Counted from the stretch's first letter, positions 1 to 9,013 are shown. The stretch is 23,047 bases of DNA from Aromatoleum sp. (GCA_010365205.1 JAAFGU010000004.1:1-23047), one strand, 5' to 3'. Numbers and translations: made by a program. The notes: generated by a model not told the origin, from the sequence alone.

Positions 1-154
1 GCACTCGCGGACGATTATCCTGTCCGGCGGGGGGTAAATCAGCACCATGGCTGCCAGTGTAACGCTGACACGTCATTCGCGCGAAAACGAGTGAGTGACG
101 CGAACACGCGCGATTGAGAAAGGATCGTCGCGACGATGGCACCCATCCCGATTG

Positions 155-795
155 GACTACGGGCGGCGCACGACGCGCGATTTCCTCGACGCGGGGGCAG
201 TTCGTCCTCTCCGTCGTCCGATGTGAACCACAAGCGTCGAGGTCTCGCGCATCGTGCCGTGCGCACCCGCCGCGATTGCCGTCAAATCGTTCGAGCGAAT
301 GTCGTCGGCAATTTCCGATTTCGTGATTCGACCGGGCGTGGCATGCGTGGATTTCGTCTACATCCACGACGTCGACGTCGCCACGCACGGCGCCGAGCCG
401 CCGCGGCGTTTTCGCGAAGCGATGGAGGGCGCCATACCGCGCTTGCGCGGGCGAAGGCCGACGGCGCGATCGCCGGTTATGGACCCGGCGTCAACGAGCC
501 TCCCGGCGGCGCCGTCTCGCACTTCAATTGCGCCCCGGCCGCGCCGAACGTCGTCGCCCGCGTCGCCGCGATCGAGGCCGTCTGCACCGCGCATCGCGTC
601 CCGCTCAAGGCCGCCGCGCTCCAGTTCCTGCTCGCCCATCCCGCCGTTACTTGTGTGGTCGCGGGTGTACGCAGCGCCGTCGAAATCGAAGACAATGCGA
701 CGATGATGTCACGGCCGATTCCGCCCGCGTTCTGGCGCGATCTTCGAGCCGGCGGCTTGCTGCCGGCCGACGCGCCGGTGCCTGCGGCGATATGA
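155..795 (+). pseudogene. Decayed aldo/keto reductase (aldose dehydrogenase type)
   Basis: Pieces of one aldo/keto reductase appear in order but in different frames. A segment near 155-190 reads YGRRTTRDFL. One near 195-225 reads RGQFVLS. The stretch about 270-440 reads VDFVYIHDVDVATHG followed by RRFREAMEGAIPRL. The last part, about 440-795, reads KADGAIAGYGPGVNE and then the C-terminal core with AAALQFLLAHPAVTCVVAG. At least three frame changes are needed. Between GVNE and the C-terminal core roughly 60 residues expected in this family are missing, so the barrel is incomplete. The family oxidises or reduces sugars such as L-fucose or D-threo-aldose with NAD(P). No intact start is visible. 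The final stop overlaps the next gene's start (ATGA), which suggests a former operon. Sequencing errors could explain one frameshift but not the internal deletion. Confidence 0.75.
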
Positions 796-1646
796 AACCA
801 CCGGCACCTCACTCGCTTCGCGTCGATGCGCACCACCACGTGTGGCAACTGCGGCGAGGCGACTACGGCTGGCTGACCCCGGATCTCGCGCTGATCCACC
901 GCGATTTCTCGCTGGACGACCTGCGTCCGCAACTCGCTCTGGCGCAGATCGGGGCCACGGTGCTGGTGCAGGCGGCGCCGACGGTCGCGGAGACCGAATT
1001 CCTGCTCGCGGTCGCGCGCGGCAGCGGGGGCCTCGTCCGGGGCGTTGTCGGGTGGGCCGATTTCGCCGCGCCGGACGCGATCCCGACGCTGGCGAGGCTC
1101 GCCCGCGATCCGCTGCTGAAATCGGTCCGGCCGATGCTGCAGGACCTGCCGGACGAGCGGTGGCTGCTGCGGGCTGAAGTGGCCCGCACGCTCGCGGCGC
1201 TGCCGCGCCTGGGTCTGCGCTTCGACGCATTGGTGAAGCTGCGCGAGTTGCCGGCGCTGCTCGAGACGCTCGCGCGGTTTCCGGAACTCGCCGTCGTCGT
1301 CGACCACGGCGCCAAGCCGGACATTGCGGCGTCGGCGTGGGAGCCCTGGGCCAGCATGATCGCCGAGGTGGCGACGCATCCGAAGGCGCGCTGCAAGCTG
1401 TCGGGGCTGATTACCGAGGCGGGGCCTGCCTGGACCATCGACACGCTGCGGCGCTATGTCGATCATCTGCTCACGTGCTTCGGCCCGCTGCGCCTGATGT
1501 GGGGAAGCGACTGGCCCGTCGTGGAACTGGGGGGCGGTTATCGCCGCTGGCTCGCGGCGACCGTCGCGCTGCTGGCACCGCTCGACGCGGCCGATCGCGC
1601 CGCCATTCTCGGCGGAACCGCGCAGCGATTCTATGGACTCGAATGA
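792..1646 (+). CDS. Amidohydrolase, L-fuconolactonase / 2-pyrone-dicarboxylate lactonase-like
   Basis: A 284-residue TIM-barrel metal-dependent hydrolase of the amidohydrolase_2 family, whose members open sugar lactones or similar rings. The N-terminal metal-binding HxH lies in DAHHHVW (H14 and H16). A strand-end histidine is in VVDHGAKP (H172), and the C-terminal catalytic or metal aspartate is in GSDWPV (about D240). Length is normal for the family. The ATG at 792 is chosen because it overlaps the TGA of the upstream aldo/keto reductase remnant and starts just before the HxH strand; the longer frame upstream has no family character. An aldose dehydrogenase next to a lactonase is the usual layout for oxidative sugar catabolism (sugar to lactone to acid). 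Here the dehydrogenase is broken, so the pathway is probably lost or served by another enzyme. The exact substrate is unknown. Confidence 0.85.
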   Translation: MKPPAPHSLRVDAHHHVWQLRRGDYGWLTPDLALIHRDFSLDDLRPQLALAQIGATVLVQAAPTVAETEFLLAVARGSGGLVRGVVGWADFAAPDAIPTLARLARDPLLKSVRPMLQDLPDERWLLRAEVARTLAALPRLGLRFDALVKLRELPALLETLARFPELAVVVDHGAKPDIAASAWEPWASMIAEVATHPKARCKLSGLITEAGPAWTIDTLRRYVDHLLTCFGPLRLMWGSDWPVVELGGGYRRWLAATVALLAPLDAADRAAILGGTAQRFYGLE

Positions 1647-1718
1647 GAAGCTGACGGCGCCGCGCCGGCGGCCGTTGCGCGGCGGCCTCCGGCGGCTCGC
1701 TCGGGTGCATGGCCGCCG

Positions 1719-2546
1719 TCAGTAGACGTGCCGTTGCACCTTGGCGCGGTGAAGAATCGTCGTGGCGATCTCCTCGATCGACTTCGCCGTCGTGTCGAGC
1801 ATCGGGATGCCTTCGCGCTGCATCAGCTGCTCGCACTCGCGCACCTCGTAGCGGCAATTCTCCAGCGCGGCGTATTTGCCGCCCGGCCTCCGTTCCTCGC
1901 GGATCCTGTGCAGCCGCTCGGGATCGATCGTCAGGCCGAACAGCCGGTCGCGCCAGGGCAGCACCGACGCCGGCAGCTTGCGATCGACGAAATCGTCGGG
2001 CGTGAGCGGAAAGTTCGCGGCCCGCACGCCGAATTGAACCGCGAGGTAGAGCGACGTCGGTGTCTTGCCGCAGCGGGAGACGCCGACCAGGATCACCTGC
2101 GCCTTCGCCAGATCGCGTGTCGCGGCGCCGTCGTCGTGCGTCTGCGTGAAGTTGATCGCCTCCATCCGCGCGAAATATTCGTGGCTGTTGGCGAGGCCAT
2201 GCGACCGGCCCGCCGCGTGCGAGCTCTTCGCACCGAGTTCGGCCTCGAGCGGGGCGATAAAAACCTGAAACAGATCGAGCGTCAGGGCGTCGGCTTCCTG
2301 CCGGATCGTCGCACTCATCCCCTCGTCGACCACCGAACTGAAGACGATGGGCCGCTTGCCTTCGCGCTCGGCGGTCTCGTTGACCTGGCGGATGACCGCA
2401 TCGATCTTCTCCGGCGAGTCGACGAACGGCACCGTTTGCCGCTGAAACTGGAAATCTTCGAACTGCGACAACAGGCTGTTGCCGAGCATCTCGGCGGTGA
2501 TGCCGGTGCGGTCGGAAATGAAAAAGACGGTTCGGCGGTCGGCCAT
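1719..2546 (-). CDS. ppsR: PEP synthase regulatory protein (bifunctional kinase/pyrophosphorylase)
   Basis: A 275-residue cytosolic protein of the DUF299/PPSRP family. Members switch phosphoenolpyruvate synthase off by ADP-dependent phosphorylation of a threonine and on by phosphate-dependent dephosphorylation. The N-terminus has the family signature FFISDRTGITAEMLGNSLL. The nucleotide-binding P-loop is GVSRCGKTPTSLYLA (about residues 155-169). LDTTAKSIEEIATTI near the C-terminus is also typical. The ATG at 2546 is chosen because family homology starts immediately with MADRRTVFFISD; the frame extends 96 codons upstream, overlapping the PHP gene, with no family character. Its target, ppsA, is in the same window at 6005-8383 on the opposite strand. 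It converges with the amidohydrolase; the 72-bp gap is very GC-rich with no clear T-tailed terminator. Confidence 0.95.
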   Translation of the reverse strand: MADRRTVFFISDRTGITAEMLGNSLLSQFEDFQFQRQTVPFVDSPEKIDAVIRQVNETAEREGKRPIVFSSVVDEGMSATIRQEADALTLDLFQVFIAPLEAELGAKSSHAAGRSHGLANSHEYFARMEAINFTQTHDDGAATRDLAKAQVILVGVSRCGKTPTSLYLAVQFGVRAANFPLTPDDFVDRKLPASVLPWRDRLFGLTIDPERLHRIREERRPGGKYAALENCRYEVRECEQLMQREGIPMLDTTAKSIEEIATTILHRAKVQRHVY

Positions 2547-2706
2547 GAGCGGGCGGGATCGATGCGACGTGGAGGTGACGGCGGGTTGGCTGCGGAGAAC
2601 GATGGGCCTGGCGGATTGTCGACGATGAGCGTCCGCTTTCCAATGGCGCGAGCTTGGGAATCGCTGCGGACGCCGAGCGCTCCAGGCCCGGTGCCCGGAC
2701 CGCAGC

Positions 2707-3537
2707 CTACCAGTGCTTCCACACCGGCGCCGCACCGGCCGGCAGCTCGGGCAGGCCGCCCAGCTCGAGCCAGCTCTCTCCGGGGCCGTGGTAGTCCGAC
2801 CCCGACGAACCCAGCAGGTCGAACGCGCGCGCATACGCTGCGTACTCGGTGAACTGCGCCGGGGTGTGCGACGACGTCAGTATTTCGATCGCATCGCCGC
2901 CGCCGTCGCGAAACTCTCCGAGCAACCGCCGCATGCCGGTCTTGGAAAGCTTGTAGCGACCCGGGTGCGCGATCACCGCCTGTCCGCCAGCGGCATGGAT
3001 CCAGCCGATCGCCTGCGGCAACGTGGCCCACTCATGTGCGACATAGCCGGGCTTGCCCGGAGTCAGGTAGCGCTTGAACACGTCTTTCGTTTCGCGGGCG
3101 ACGCCGGCCTCGACCAGCCAGCGCGCAAAGTGCGTGCGCGAGACGAGGCGTTCACTGGTCACGTGCTTCAATGCGCCCTCATAGGCGCCACGGATGCCGG
3201 CCGCGGCCAGTGAATCGCCGATGCGCCGTGCACGGCCCGAGCGGCCGCTGCGTATCGTTTCGAGGCCCTGTGTCAGGGTCGGGTCGGCGGGATCGATGCC
3301 CAGCGCGACGACGTGAATCGTCTGGCCTTCCCAACTCACCGACACCTCGGCGCCGCAGATGAGCTTGATACCGGCGGTCGCCGCCGCGGCCCGGGCTTCG
3401 GCCAGTCCGCCGACCTCGTCGTGGTCGGTGAGGGCCAGAACGTCAACGCCATGGGCGGCGGCGCGGGCGACGACGGCAGCCGGCGCGAGCAGCCCGTCCG
3501 AATATGTCGAATGGCAATGGAGGTCGAAGCGGGGCAT
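2707..3537 (-). CDS. rnm: PHP-domain phosphoesterase, RNase AM (YciV/Rnm) family
   Basis: A 276-residue cytosolic protein of the polymerase and histidinol phosphatase (PHP) family. The metal-binding motifs are present in order: LHCHSTYSDG (H7 and H9), LALTDHDEV, CGAEVS, VIAHPGRY and the C-terminal GSDYHGP. This layout matches the YciV/RNase AM subgroup, which acts as a 5'-3' exonuclease on short RNA ends or as a 3',5'-nucleotide phosphatase. Length is normal for that subgroup. It starts with ATG directly before the first metal motif and is divergent from ybiT, with about 120 bp between the two starts. ppsR follows 160 bp downstream on the same strand. Family assignment is firm; the exact substrate is inferred from the family. 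Confidence 0.88.
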   Translation of the reverse strand: MPRFDLHCHSTYSDGLLAPAAVVARAAAHGVDVLALTDHDEVGGLAEARAAAATAGIKLICGAEVSVSWEGQTIHVVALGIDPADPTLTQGLETIRSGRSGRARRIGDSLAAAGIRGAYEGALKHVTSERLVSRTHFARWLVEAGVARETKDVFKRYLTPGKPGYVAHEWATLPQAIGWIHAAGGQAVIAHPGRYKLSKTGMRRLLGEFRDGGGDAIEILTSSHTPAQFTEYAAYARAFDLLGSSGSDYHGPGESWLELGGLPELPAGAAPVWKHW

Positions 3538-3569
3538 CGGCTGCAGACACGCCTCGAAATCGCGGCGCC

Positions 3570-3598
3570 TTGAGATAACTGCTTGATTCTAGCAGAAT
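3570..3598 (+). promoter_or_regulatory. Candidate sigma70 promoter for ybiT
   Basis: TTGAGA (3570-3575) and CAGAAT (3593-3598) are separated by 17 bp in the divergent gap between the PHP gene and ybiT. Transcription would begin near 3605, about 54 bp before the chosen GTG start. The stretch is noticeably AT-richer than its surroundings. Confidence 0.5.
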
Positions 3599-3658
3599 AG
3601 CGGGTTTTCCCCCGCGCCGCCGCGTTTGTCGCGCCGGCGCGCCCACCAAGCGACCCTC

Positions 3659-5263
3659 GTGCTCACCGCCGCCAACATCACCATGCAGTTCGGGGCCAAG
3701 CCCCTGTTCGAAAACATCTCCGTCAAGTTCGGCGGGGGCAACCGCTACGGGCTCATCGGCGCCAACGGTTGCGGCAAGTCCACGCTGATCCGGATTCTCG
3801 GCGCCGAGCTCGAGCAGTCGGCAGGCAGCGTGTCCCTCGATCCCAACGAACGTCTCGGGAAACTGAAACAGGACCAGTTCGGCTACGAAGACGTCCGCGT
3901 GCTCGACGTGGTGCTGATGGGCCATGAGGAGATGTGGCGGGTGAAGGAGGAGAAGGACGCGATCTACGCGAATCCGCACTCGACCGAGAACGACTATGTG
4001 CACGCGGCCGAGCTCGAATCGCGCTTCGCCGAATACGACGGCTACACGGCCGAAGCCCGCGCCGGCGAACTCCTGCTCGGAATCGGGGTCGGCACGGAAC
4101 TGCACGAAGGCCCGATGAGCGCCGTGGCGCCGGGTTGGAAATTGCGCGTCCTGCTGGCGCAGGCGCTGTTCTCCGATCCGGACATCCTGCTGCTCGACGA
4201 ACCGACCAACAACCTCGACATCAACTCGATCCGCTGGCTGGAGGACGTGCTGAACCAGCGCTCCAGCACGATGGTCATCATCTCTCACGACCGGCACTTC
4301 CTGAACAGCGTCTGCACGCATATGGCCGATCTCGACTACGGAACGCTGCGTGTGTACCCCGGCAATTACGACGACTACATGATTGCGTCGACACAGGCGC
4401 GCGCGCAGGTGCTGTCGGCGAACACGAAGGCGAAGGAGAAGATCGCGGATCTGCAGGAATTCGTCCGCCGCTTTTCCGCGAACAAGTCGAAGGCCAGGCA
4501 AGCGACGTCGCGGGCGCGCCAGATCGAGAAGATCAAGGTCGAGGATGTCAAACCCTCGTCGCGGCAGAATCCGTACATCCGCTTCGACCTCGACGTGAAA
4601 CAGAAGCTGCACCGGCACGCCGTCGAGATCGAGCATGTCGCGAAAGGCTGGCCCGGCCAGGCGCGCGAACTTTTCGCGAATCTCGACCTGATCGTCGAGG
4701 CCGGAGAGCGGATCGCGATCATCGGCCCCAATGGCGCGGGCAAGACGACATTGCTGCGGACGCTCATCGGCGAGCTCGCACCCGACGCCGGCAAGGTCAA
4801 ATGGGCCGAGCGGGCCAATCTGGGCTATTTCATGCAGGACCAGACCGCCGCATTCGATGTCGACTGCACCGTCGCGGAGTGGATGCGGGAATGGGCGCAG
4901 GAAGGTGACGACGAGCAGATCGTGCGCGCCACACTGGGCCGGCTCCTGTTCACCGGCGACGATGGGGCGAAGCAGGTGCGGGTGCTGTCCGGCGGCGAGA
5001 AAGGTCGGATGCTCTACGGCAAGTTGATGCTGACGCGGCCCAACGTGATGTTGCTGGACGAACCCACCAACCACATGGACATGGAGTCGATCGAGTCGCT
5101 GCAACTTGCGCTGGAGCGGTACACCGGCACGCTGATCTTCGTCTCGCACGACCGCCAATTCGTTTCGGCGCTCGCCACACAGGTGATCGAGCTCGGCGAA
5201 GCCCTGCCGGTCCACTTCGTCGGCAACTACGAGGATTATCTGGGGACCAAAGGCGTCGCATGA
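3659..5263 (+). CDS. ybiT: ABC-F family ATPase, YbiT type
   Basis: A 534-residue cytosolic ABC-F protein with two ATPase domains and no membrane segments. ABC-F proteins bind ribosomes and influence translation. Domain 1 has Walker A GANGCGKST, the signature region MSAVAPGWKLRVLLAQALF and Walker B ILLLDEPTNNLD. A charged linker follows (SANKSKARQATSRARQIEKI). Domain 2 has GPNGAGKTT, LSGGEKGRM and VMLLDEPTNHMDMESIESL. The protein ends in the family's usual GNYEDYL-containing tail. It matches the YbiT subgroup along its length. The GTG at 3659 is chosen because it gives VLTAANITMQFG, equivalent to the usual N-terminus of YbiT. A TTG at 3626 in the same frame would add 11 basic residues without family support. 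The ribosome-binding site is weak. Confidence 0.93.
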   Translation: MLTAANITMQFGAKPLFENISVKFGGGNRYGLIGANGCGKSTLIRILGAELEQSAGSVSLDPNERLGKLKQDQFGYEDVRVLDVVLMGHEEMWRVKEEKDAIYANPHSTENDYVHAAELESRFAEYDGYTAEARAGELLLGIGVGTELHEGPMSAVAPGWKLRVLLAQALFSDPDILLLDEPTNNLDINSIRWLEDVLNQRSSTMVIISHDRHFLNSVCTHMADLDYGTLRVYPGNYDDYMIASTQARAQVLSANTKAKEKIADLQEFVRRFSANKSKARQATSRARQIEKIKVEDVKPSSRQNPYIRFDLDVKQKLHRHAVEIEHVAKGWPGQARELFANLDLIVEAGERIAIIGPNGAGKTTLLRTLIGELAPDAGKVKWAERANLGYFMQDQTAAFDVDCTVAEWMREWAQEGDDEQIVRATLGRLLFTGDDGAKQVRVLSGGEKGRMLYGKLMLTRPNVMLLDEPTNHMDMESIESLQLALERYTGTLIFVSHDRQFVSALATQVIELGEALPVHFVGNYEDYLGTKGVA

Positions 5264-5423
5264 CCGATCGCAGCGGGCGCCGTAGCAACAAATCGGCCAT
5301 AATCGGCTGAAGCAGACGAACGGCCCTTGCGTCCGCCCGCGAAAGCAGTCGAAAATATGCCATTGGGATAGCTGCGCGGCGGGAACCGTGTTTCCGCGCG
5401 AATTGTGTAAGGCGACCGATCAC

Positions 5424-5825
5424 GTGAAACTCTTCGACCGTGCTCTCAATCCGCGCGAAATCAGGCGACGTCTCGGCCTGAACCAGGAGCAGTTCTGGAC
5501 GCAGATCGGCGTCACCCAGAGCGGTGGCTCGCGCTACGAAAGCGGACGCGAGATGCCGAAACCCGTGCGCGAGCTGCTGCGTCTCGTCCACGTCGAGCAG
5601 ATCGACCTGTCGCAAGTCAAGCGCGTCGACTTCGAGATCATCAGCTATCTCAAGGAAGCGCATGCGGATCTTTATCGGAGCCTGCGCCGTGCGGTGAAGG
5701 GGCGCCACCGGACCGACGGCAGGGCGCCGCTGGCCGAAGGCGTGGCGGAGGCGCAGGCGGCCGCCGAAGACATCGAGCTCGTGCTCCCCGGGGATGCCCC
5801 GATTGGCGGCAGCCACTCGTCTTGA
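5424..5825 (+). CDS. Small XRE-type helix-turn-helix regulator
   Basis: A 133-residue putative DNA-binding protein. The N-terminal half contains a helix-turn-helix of the XRE/Cro type: NPREIRRRLGLNQEQFWTQI followed by GVTQSGGSRYESGREMPKPV. A conserved-looking block, RELLRLVHVEQIDLSQVKR, follows. The last ~50 residues are variable and probably disordered. The GTG at 5424 gives VKLFDRALNPREIRR and has AAGG upstream with 11-nt spacing. A second in-frame GTG at 5388 would add 12 residues with no clear role, so the start is uncertain. It ends just before a rho-independent terminator and lies 180 bp upstream of ppsA. Its targets are unknown; control of ppsA is possible from position only. Confidence 0.8.
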   Translation: MKLFDRALNPREIRRRLGLNQEQFWTQIGVTQSGGSRYESGREMPKPVRELLRLVHVEQIDLSQVKRVDFEIISYLKEAHADLYRSLRRAVKGRHRTDGRAPLAEGVAEAQAAAEDIELVLPGDAPIGGSHSS

Positions 5826-5865
5826 ACGTCCCGGCGCCGGTTGAGGCGCGGTCGGCTCCTCCGTT

Positions 5866-5893
5866 GAACCCGCTGCGGCGGGTTCTTTCTTTT
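5866..5893 (+). terminator. Rho-independent terminator after the XRE gene
   Basis: Perfect 8-bp stem GAACCCGC/GCGGGTTC with a TGCG loop (5866-5885), followed by TTTCTTTT. It lies 40 bp after the XRE stop codon and isolates that gene from ppsA. Confidence 0.85.
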
Positions 5894-6004
5894 GCGACGC
5901 AACATCCCGCGCGAGTCTCGCGCAAATCACGGTAAAATCGCCCGTTCGCAGCATCGATTTGCGCGGCGCATCATGCCGTCGCGGTTTCAGAGGGAAGGAC
6001 GAGA

Positions 6005-8383
6005 ATGGGTGCCCAACAAAGAGTGATCCCGTTCGACGGCCTGCGCATGAGCGACGTCGAGCAGGTCGGTGGCAAGAACGCGTCGCTGGGCGAAATGATC
6101 AGCCAGTTGACCGGTGCCGGCATCCGGGTGCCGGGAGGCTTCGCGACGACCGCTCGCGCGTATCGCGAATTCCTCGATCATGAGGGTCTCGCCGGACGGA
6201 TCGCTTCCCGTCTCGCAGGGTTCGACGTCGACGATGTCACCGAACTCGCGAGAGCGGGCAAGGAGATTCGTCGCTGGATCGCCGCCGCGCCGTTGCCGCC
6301 GGCACTCTCCGCCGAAATCGCCGCGGCGTACGCCGGCCTGACCACCGCTGCGCCGGATGCTTCATGGGCGGTGCGCTCGTCGGCCACCGCCGAAGACTTG
6401 CCCGATGCTTCCTTCGCCGGGCAACAGGAAACATTTCTAAATATCAAAGGACTAGATAACGTTCTTCATGCAGTGAAGGAGGTGTTTGCCAGCCTCTACA
6501 ACGATCGTGCGATTGCCTATCGGGTGCATCAGGGATTCGCGCACGAAGACGTCGCACTTTCGGCGGGTGTCCAGCGAATGGTCCGCAGCGACGAGGGTGC
6601 AGCGGGTGTCATGTTCACGCTCGACACCGAGTCCGGGTTCGATCAGGTCGTCTTCATCACCGCGTCCTACGGCCTTGGCGAGACCGTCGTCCAGGGCGCG
6701 GTGAACCCCGACGAGTTCTACGTCTACAAACCCAATCTCGATGCCGGGCGCCCGGCGATCCTGCGCAAGACCGTCGGCGGCAAGGCGATCAAGATGGTGT
6801 TCGGTGATGCGCAGGCAGCCGGCACGTCGACCGTGACCGTGGACGTGGCCGACGAGGAGAGGCACCGGTTTTCGATTACCGATGCCGAGGCCGAGGAACT
6901 CGCCCGTTACGCGCTGATTATCGAGCGGCACTACGGACGCGCGATGGACATCGAATGGGGCCGCGACGGCGGCGACGGCAAGCTCTACATCCTGCAGGCG
7001 AGGCCGGAAACCGTGAAGTCGCGCGAGGGCGCCGGCAACCTGCGCCGCTACCGCCTGACGTCGACCTCCGAGGTACTCGCGAGCGGGCGCGCGATCGGCC
7101 AGAAGATCGGGCAGGGCATCGTGCGGCTGGTGAAGTCGGCTGCCGAGATGGACAGGGTGCAGGCCGGCGACGTGCTGGTGGCCGACATGACCGATCCTGA
7201 TTGGGAGCCGGTGATGAAGCGCGCGGCGGCGATCGTCACCAATCGCGGCGGTCGCACCTGCCACGCGGCGATCATCGCCCGCGAACTCGGCATACCGGCC
7301 GTCGTCGGCTGCGGCGACGCGACGCGCGTGCTGCAGGAGGGCGACGCGGTGACGGTGTGCTGCACCGAGGGCGATACCGGTCACGTCTACCGCGGCATGC
7401 TGGGCGTCGAGATCGTCGAGGTCACCCTCGACCGCATGCCGCCCTCACCGACGAAAATCATGATGAACGTCGGCAACCCCGAACTCGCATTCGAGTTCCG
7501 CCGGCTGCCCAACGAAGGCGTCGGGCTCGCCCGGCTCGAGTTCATCATCAACCGCAACGTCGGCATCCATCCGAAGGCGCTGCTGGATCTCGATGGGCAA
7601 CCGCCCGAACTGCAGCGTGAGATTCGCAAGCGGATCGGCGGCTACGCGAGCCCGACCGAGTTCTATGTCGGCAAGATCGTCGAGGGGGTCGCGACGATCG
7701 CCGCCGCGTTCTGGCCGAAGAAGGTGATCGTGCGCCTGTCCGATTTCAAGTCCAACGAGTATTCGAACCTCGTCGGAGGGCAGCGCTACGAGCCGCGCGA
7801 AGAAAATCCGATGCTCGGTTTTCGGGGCGCATCGCGGTACATTGCCCCGGAATTCCACGACTGTTTCGCACTCGAATGCGCGGCGATGAAGCGCGTGCGC
7901 GACGAGATGGGATTCACCAACGTCGAGCTGATGATCCCGTTCGTGCGGACGCTAGCCGAGGCGCAAAAGGTCGTCGCGCTGCTCAGGGCGGAGGGACTCG
8001 AGCGGGGGGCGAACGGCCTGCGCCTAATCATGATGTGCGAGATTCCGTCGAACGCGATCCTCGCCGATCGCTTCCTCGAGCATTTCGATGGCTTCTCGAT
8101 CGGCTCCAACGACATGACGCAGCTGACGCTTGCCGTCGATCGGGATTCCGGCGGACCGATCGCGTCGACGTTCGACGAGCGCGACGATGCGGTGAAGGCG
8201 ATGCTGTCGATGGCGATCAACGCGTGCCGCAAGGCGGGAAAATACGCCGGCATCTGCGGGCAGGGGCCGTCCGACCATCCCGACCTCGCGCAGTGGCTGG
8301 TCGCGCAGGGGATCGAGAGCATCTCGCTCAATCCGGACACCGTCGTCGCGACCTGGCTGCTGTTGGGCGGCCAACAGGCCTGA
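6005..8383 (+). CDS. ppsA: Phosphoenolpyruvate synthase
   Basis: A 792-residue cytosolic enzyme that converts pyruvate, ATP and water to PEP, AMP and phosphate, the entry step of gluconeogenesis from C3 compounds. Domain order is normal. An N-terminal ATP-grasp part contains QVGGKNASLGEMI and SWAVRSSATAEDLPDASFAG. The swivelling phosphohistidine domain has GGRTCHAAIIARELGIPAVV with catalytic His420. The C-terminal PEP/pyruvate TIM barrel has GSNDMTQLTLAVDRDSGG and ICGQGPSDHP with the catalytic Cys751. Length matches the family. The ATG at 6005 is preceded by a purine-rich GGGAAGGACGAGA Shine-Dalgarno region. TAAAAT at 5933-5938 could be a -10 box but has no convincing -35. The activity regulator ppsR is on the opposite strand about 3.4 kb upstream. 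Confidence 0.97.
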   Translation: MGAQQRVIPFDGLRMSDVEQVGGKNASLGEMISQLTGAGIRVPGGFATTARAYREFLDHEGLAGRIASRLAGFDVDDVTELARAGKEIRRWIAAAPLPPALSAEIAAAYAGLTTAAPDASWAVRSSATAEDLPDASFAGQQETFLNIKGLDNVLHAVKEVFASLYNDRAIAYRVHQGFAHEDVALSAGVQRMVRSDEGAAGVMFTLDTESGFDQVVFITASYGLGETVVQGAVNPDEFYVYKPNLDAGRPAILRKTVGGKAIKMVFGDAQAAGTSTVTVDVADEERHRFSITDAEAEELARYALIIERHYGRAMDIEWGRDGGDGKLYILQARPETVKSREGAGNLRRYRLTSTSEVLASGRAIGQKIGQGIVRLVKSAAEMDRVQAGDVLVADMTDPDWEPVMKRAAAIVTNRGGRTCHAAIIARELGIPAVVGCGDATRVLQEGDAVTVCCTEGDTGHVYRGMLGVEIVEVTLDRMPPSPTKIMMNVGNPELAFEFRRLPNEGVGLARLEFIINRNVGIHPKALLDLDGQPPELQREIRKRIGGYASPTEFYVGKIVEGVATIAAAFWPKKVIVRLSDFKSNEYSNLVGGQRYEPREENPMLGFRGASRYIAPEFHDCFALECAAMKRVRDEMGFTNVELMIPFVRTLAEAQKVVALLRAEGLERGANGLRLIMMCEIPSNAILADRFLEHFDGFSIGSNDMTQLTLAVDRDSGGPIASTFDERDDAVKAMLSMAINACRKAGKYAGICGQGPSDHPDLAQWLVAQGIESISLNPDTVVATWLLLGGQQA

Positions 8384-8542
8384 GGCCCGCGGCGCCCCGC
8401 CGCCCGCCGACTCTTGCTTCCCGCCGCGACGACGAGTTTGCGGTCTCACGGTGCATGGCCGCAGGTCCGCGCTTTCGCGCCGCGCTCGAATCGGCCTTTC
8501 GCCCTATTGACCGGGTCCGCCGTCGCGCGCGGAATTGACGGT

Positions 8543-9013
8543 GTGAAGACAGTGCCACGCCTTCGCCTCGAACCCCGTCCGTCGCGCGCCGCAGCCGCCA
8601 TCATCGCAGCCGGTTGCGCGCTGACCGCGGCGTTGGTCATCGCGCTGCCGATGCCGCTGTCAGCGAAGATCGCGGCGGTCCCGGCGATTGTTGCCACGGC
8701 GATCGTCGGGGTTTCGCGCTGTTCGGGCCCAGGCATGCCGGCGCTGCTGCATGTGGGCGCCGACCGCCGGATCACCGTCACCGATCGCGGAGGGTGCTCC
8801 CGGAGCGGCGCGGTCCTCGACGACTCGTTCGTCGGAGCGCGCCTTGCCACGATCGTGTGGCGGCCGGACGGAGCGCGTGCGTGGTATCCCGCACGAACGT
8901 TGCTGGTCTTGCCCGACATGCTCGGGACGGACGATTTCCGACGCCTGCGCGTCCTGTTGCGCTACGGCCGGCCCGCCATCGAAGCGGGCAGTAACGGACT
9001 CGACGCCGGCTGA
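8543..9013 (+). CDS. Small membrane protein, YgfX-like
   Basis: A 156-residue protein with two hydrophobic segments near the N-terminus (about residues 15-55; AAIIAAGCALTAALVIALP and a second after SAKIA). A cytosolic domain follows with DDSFVGARLATIVWRPDG and TLLVLPDMLGTDDFRRLRVL. The pattern of two short membrane helices followed by a small beta domain ending in DDFRRLRVxLR resembles the YgfX/CptA-like family. Function is not established for this branch. The GTG at 8543 gives VKTVPRLRLEPRPS, the expected N-terminus; the in-frame region before it is low-complexity with no family character. Its 3' end overlaps the convergent SDR gene by 52 bp. Confidence 0.6.
   Translation: MKTVPRLRLEPRPSRAAAAIIAAGCALTAALVIALPMPLSAKIAAVPAIVATAIVGVSRCSGPGMPALLHVGADRRITVTDRGGCSRSGAVLDDSFVGARLATIVWRPDGARAWYPARTLLVLPDMLGTDDFRRLRVLLRYGRPAIEAGSNGLDAG

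Noticed and set aside
3443..5215. Long minus-strand frame of 590 codons
   Set aside because: It is the antisense of ybiT, which has full ABC-F motifs on the plus strand; the antisense peptide is His/Arg/Leu-rich without domains.
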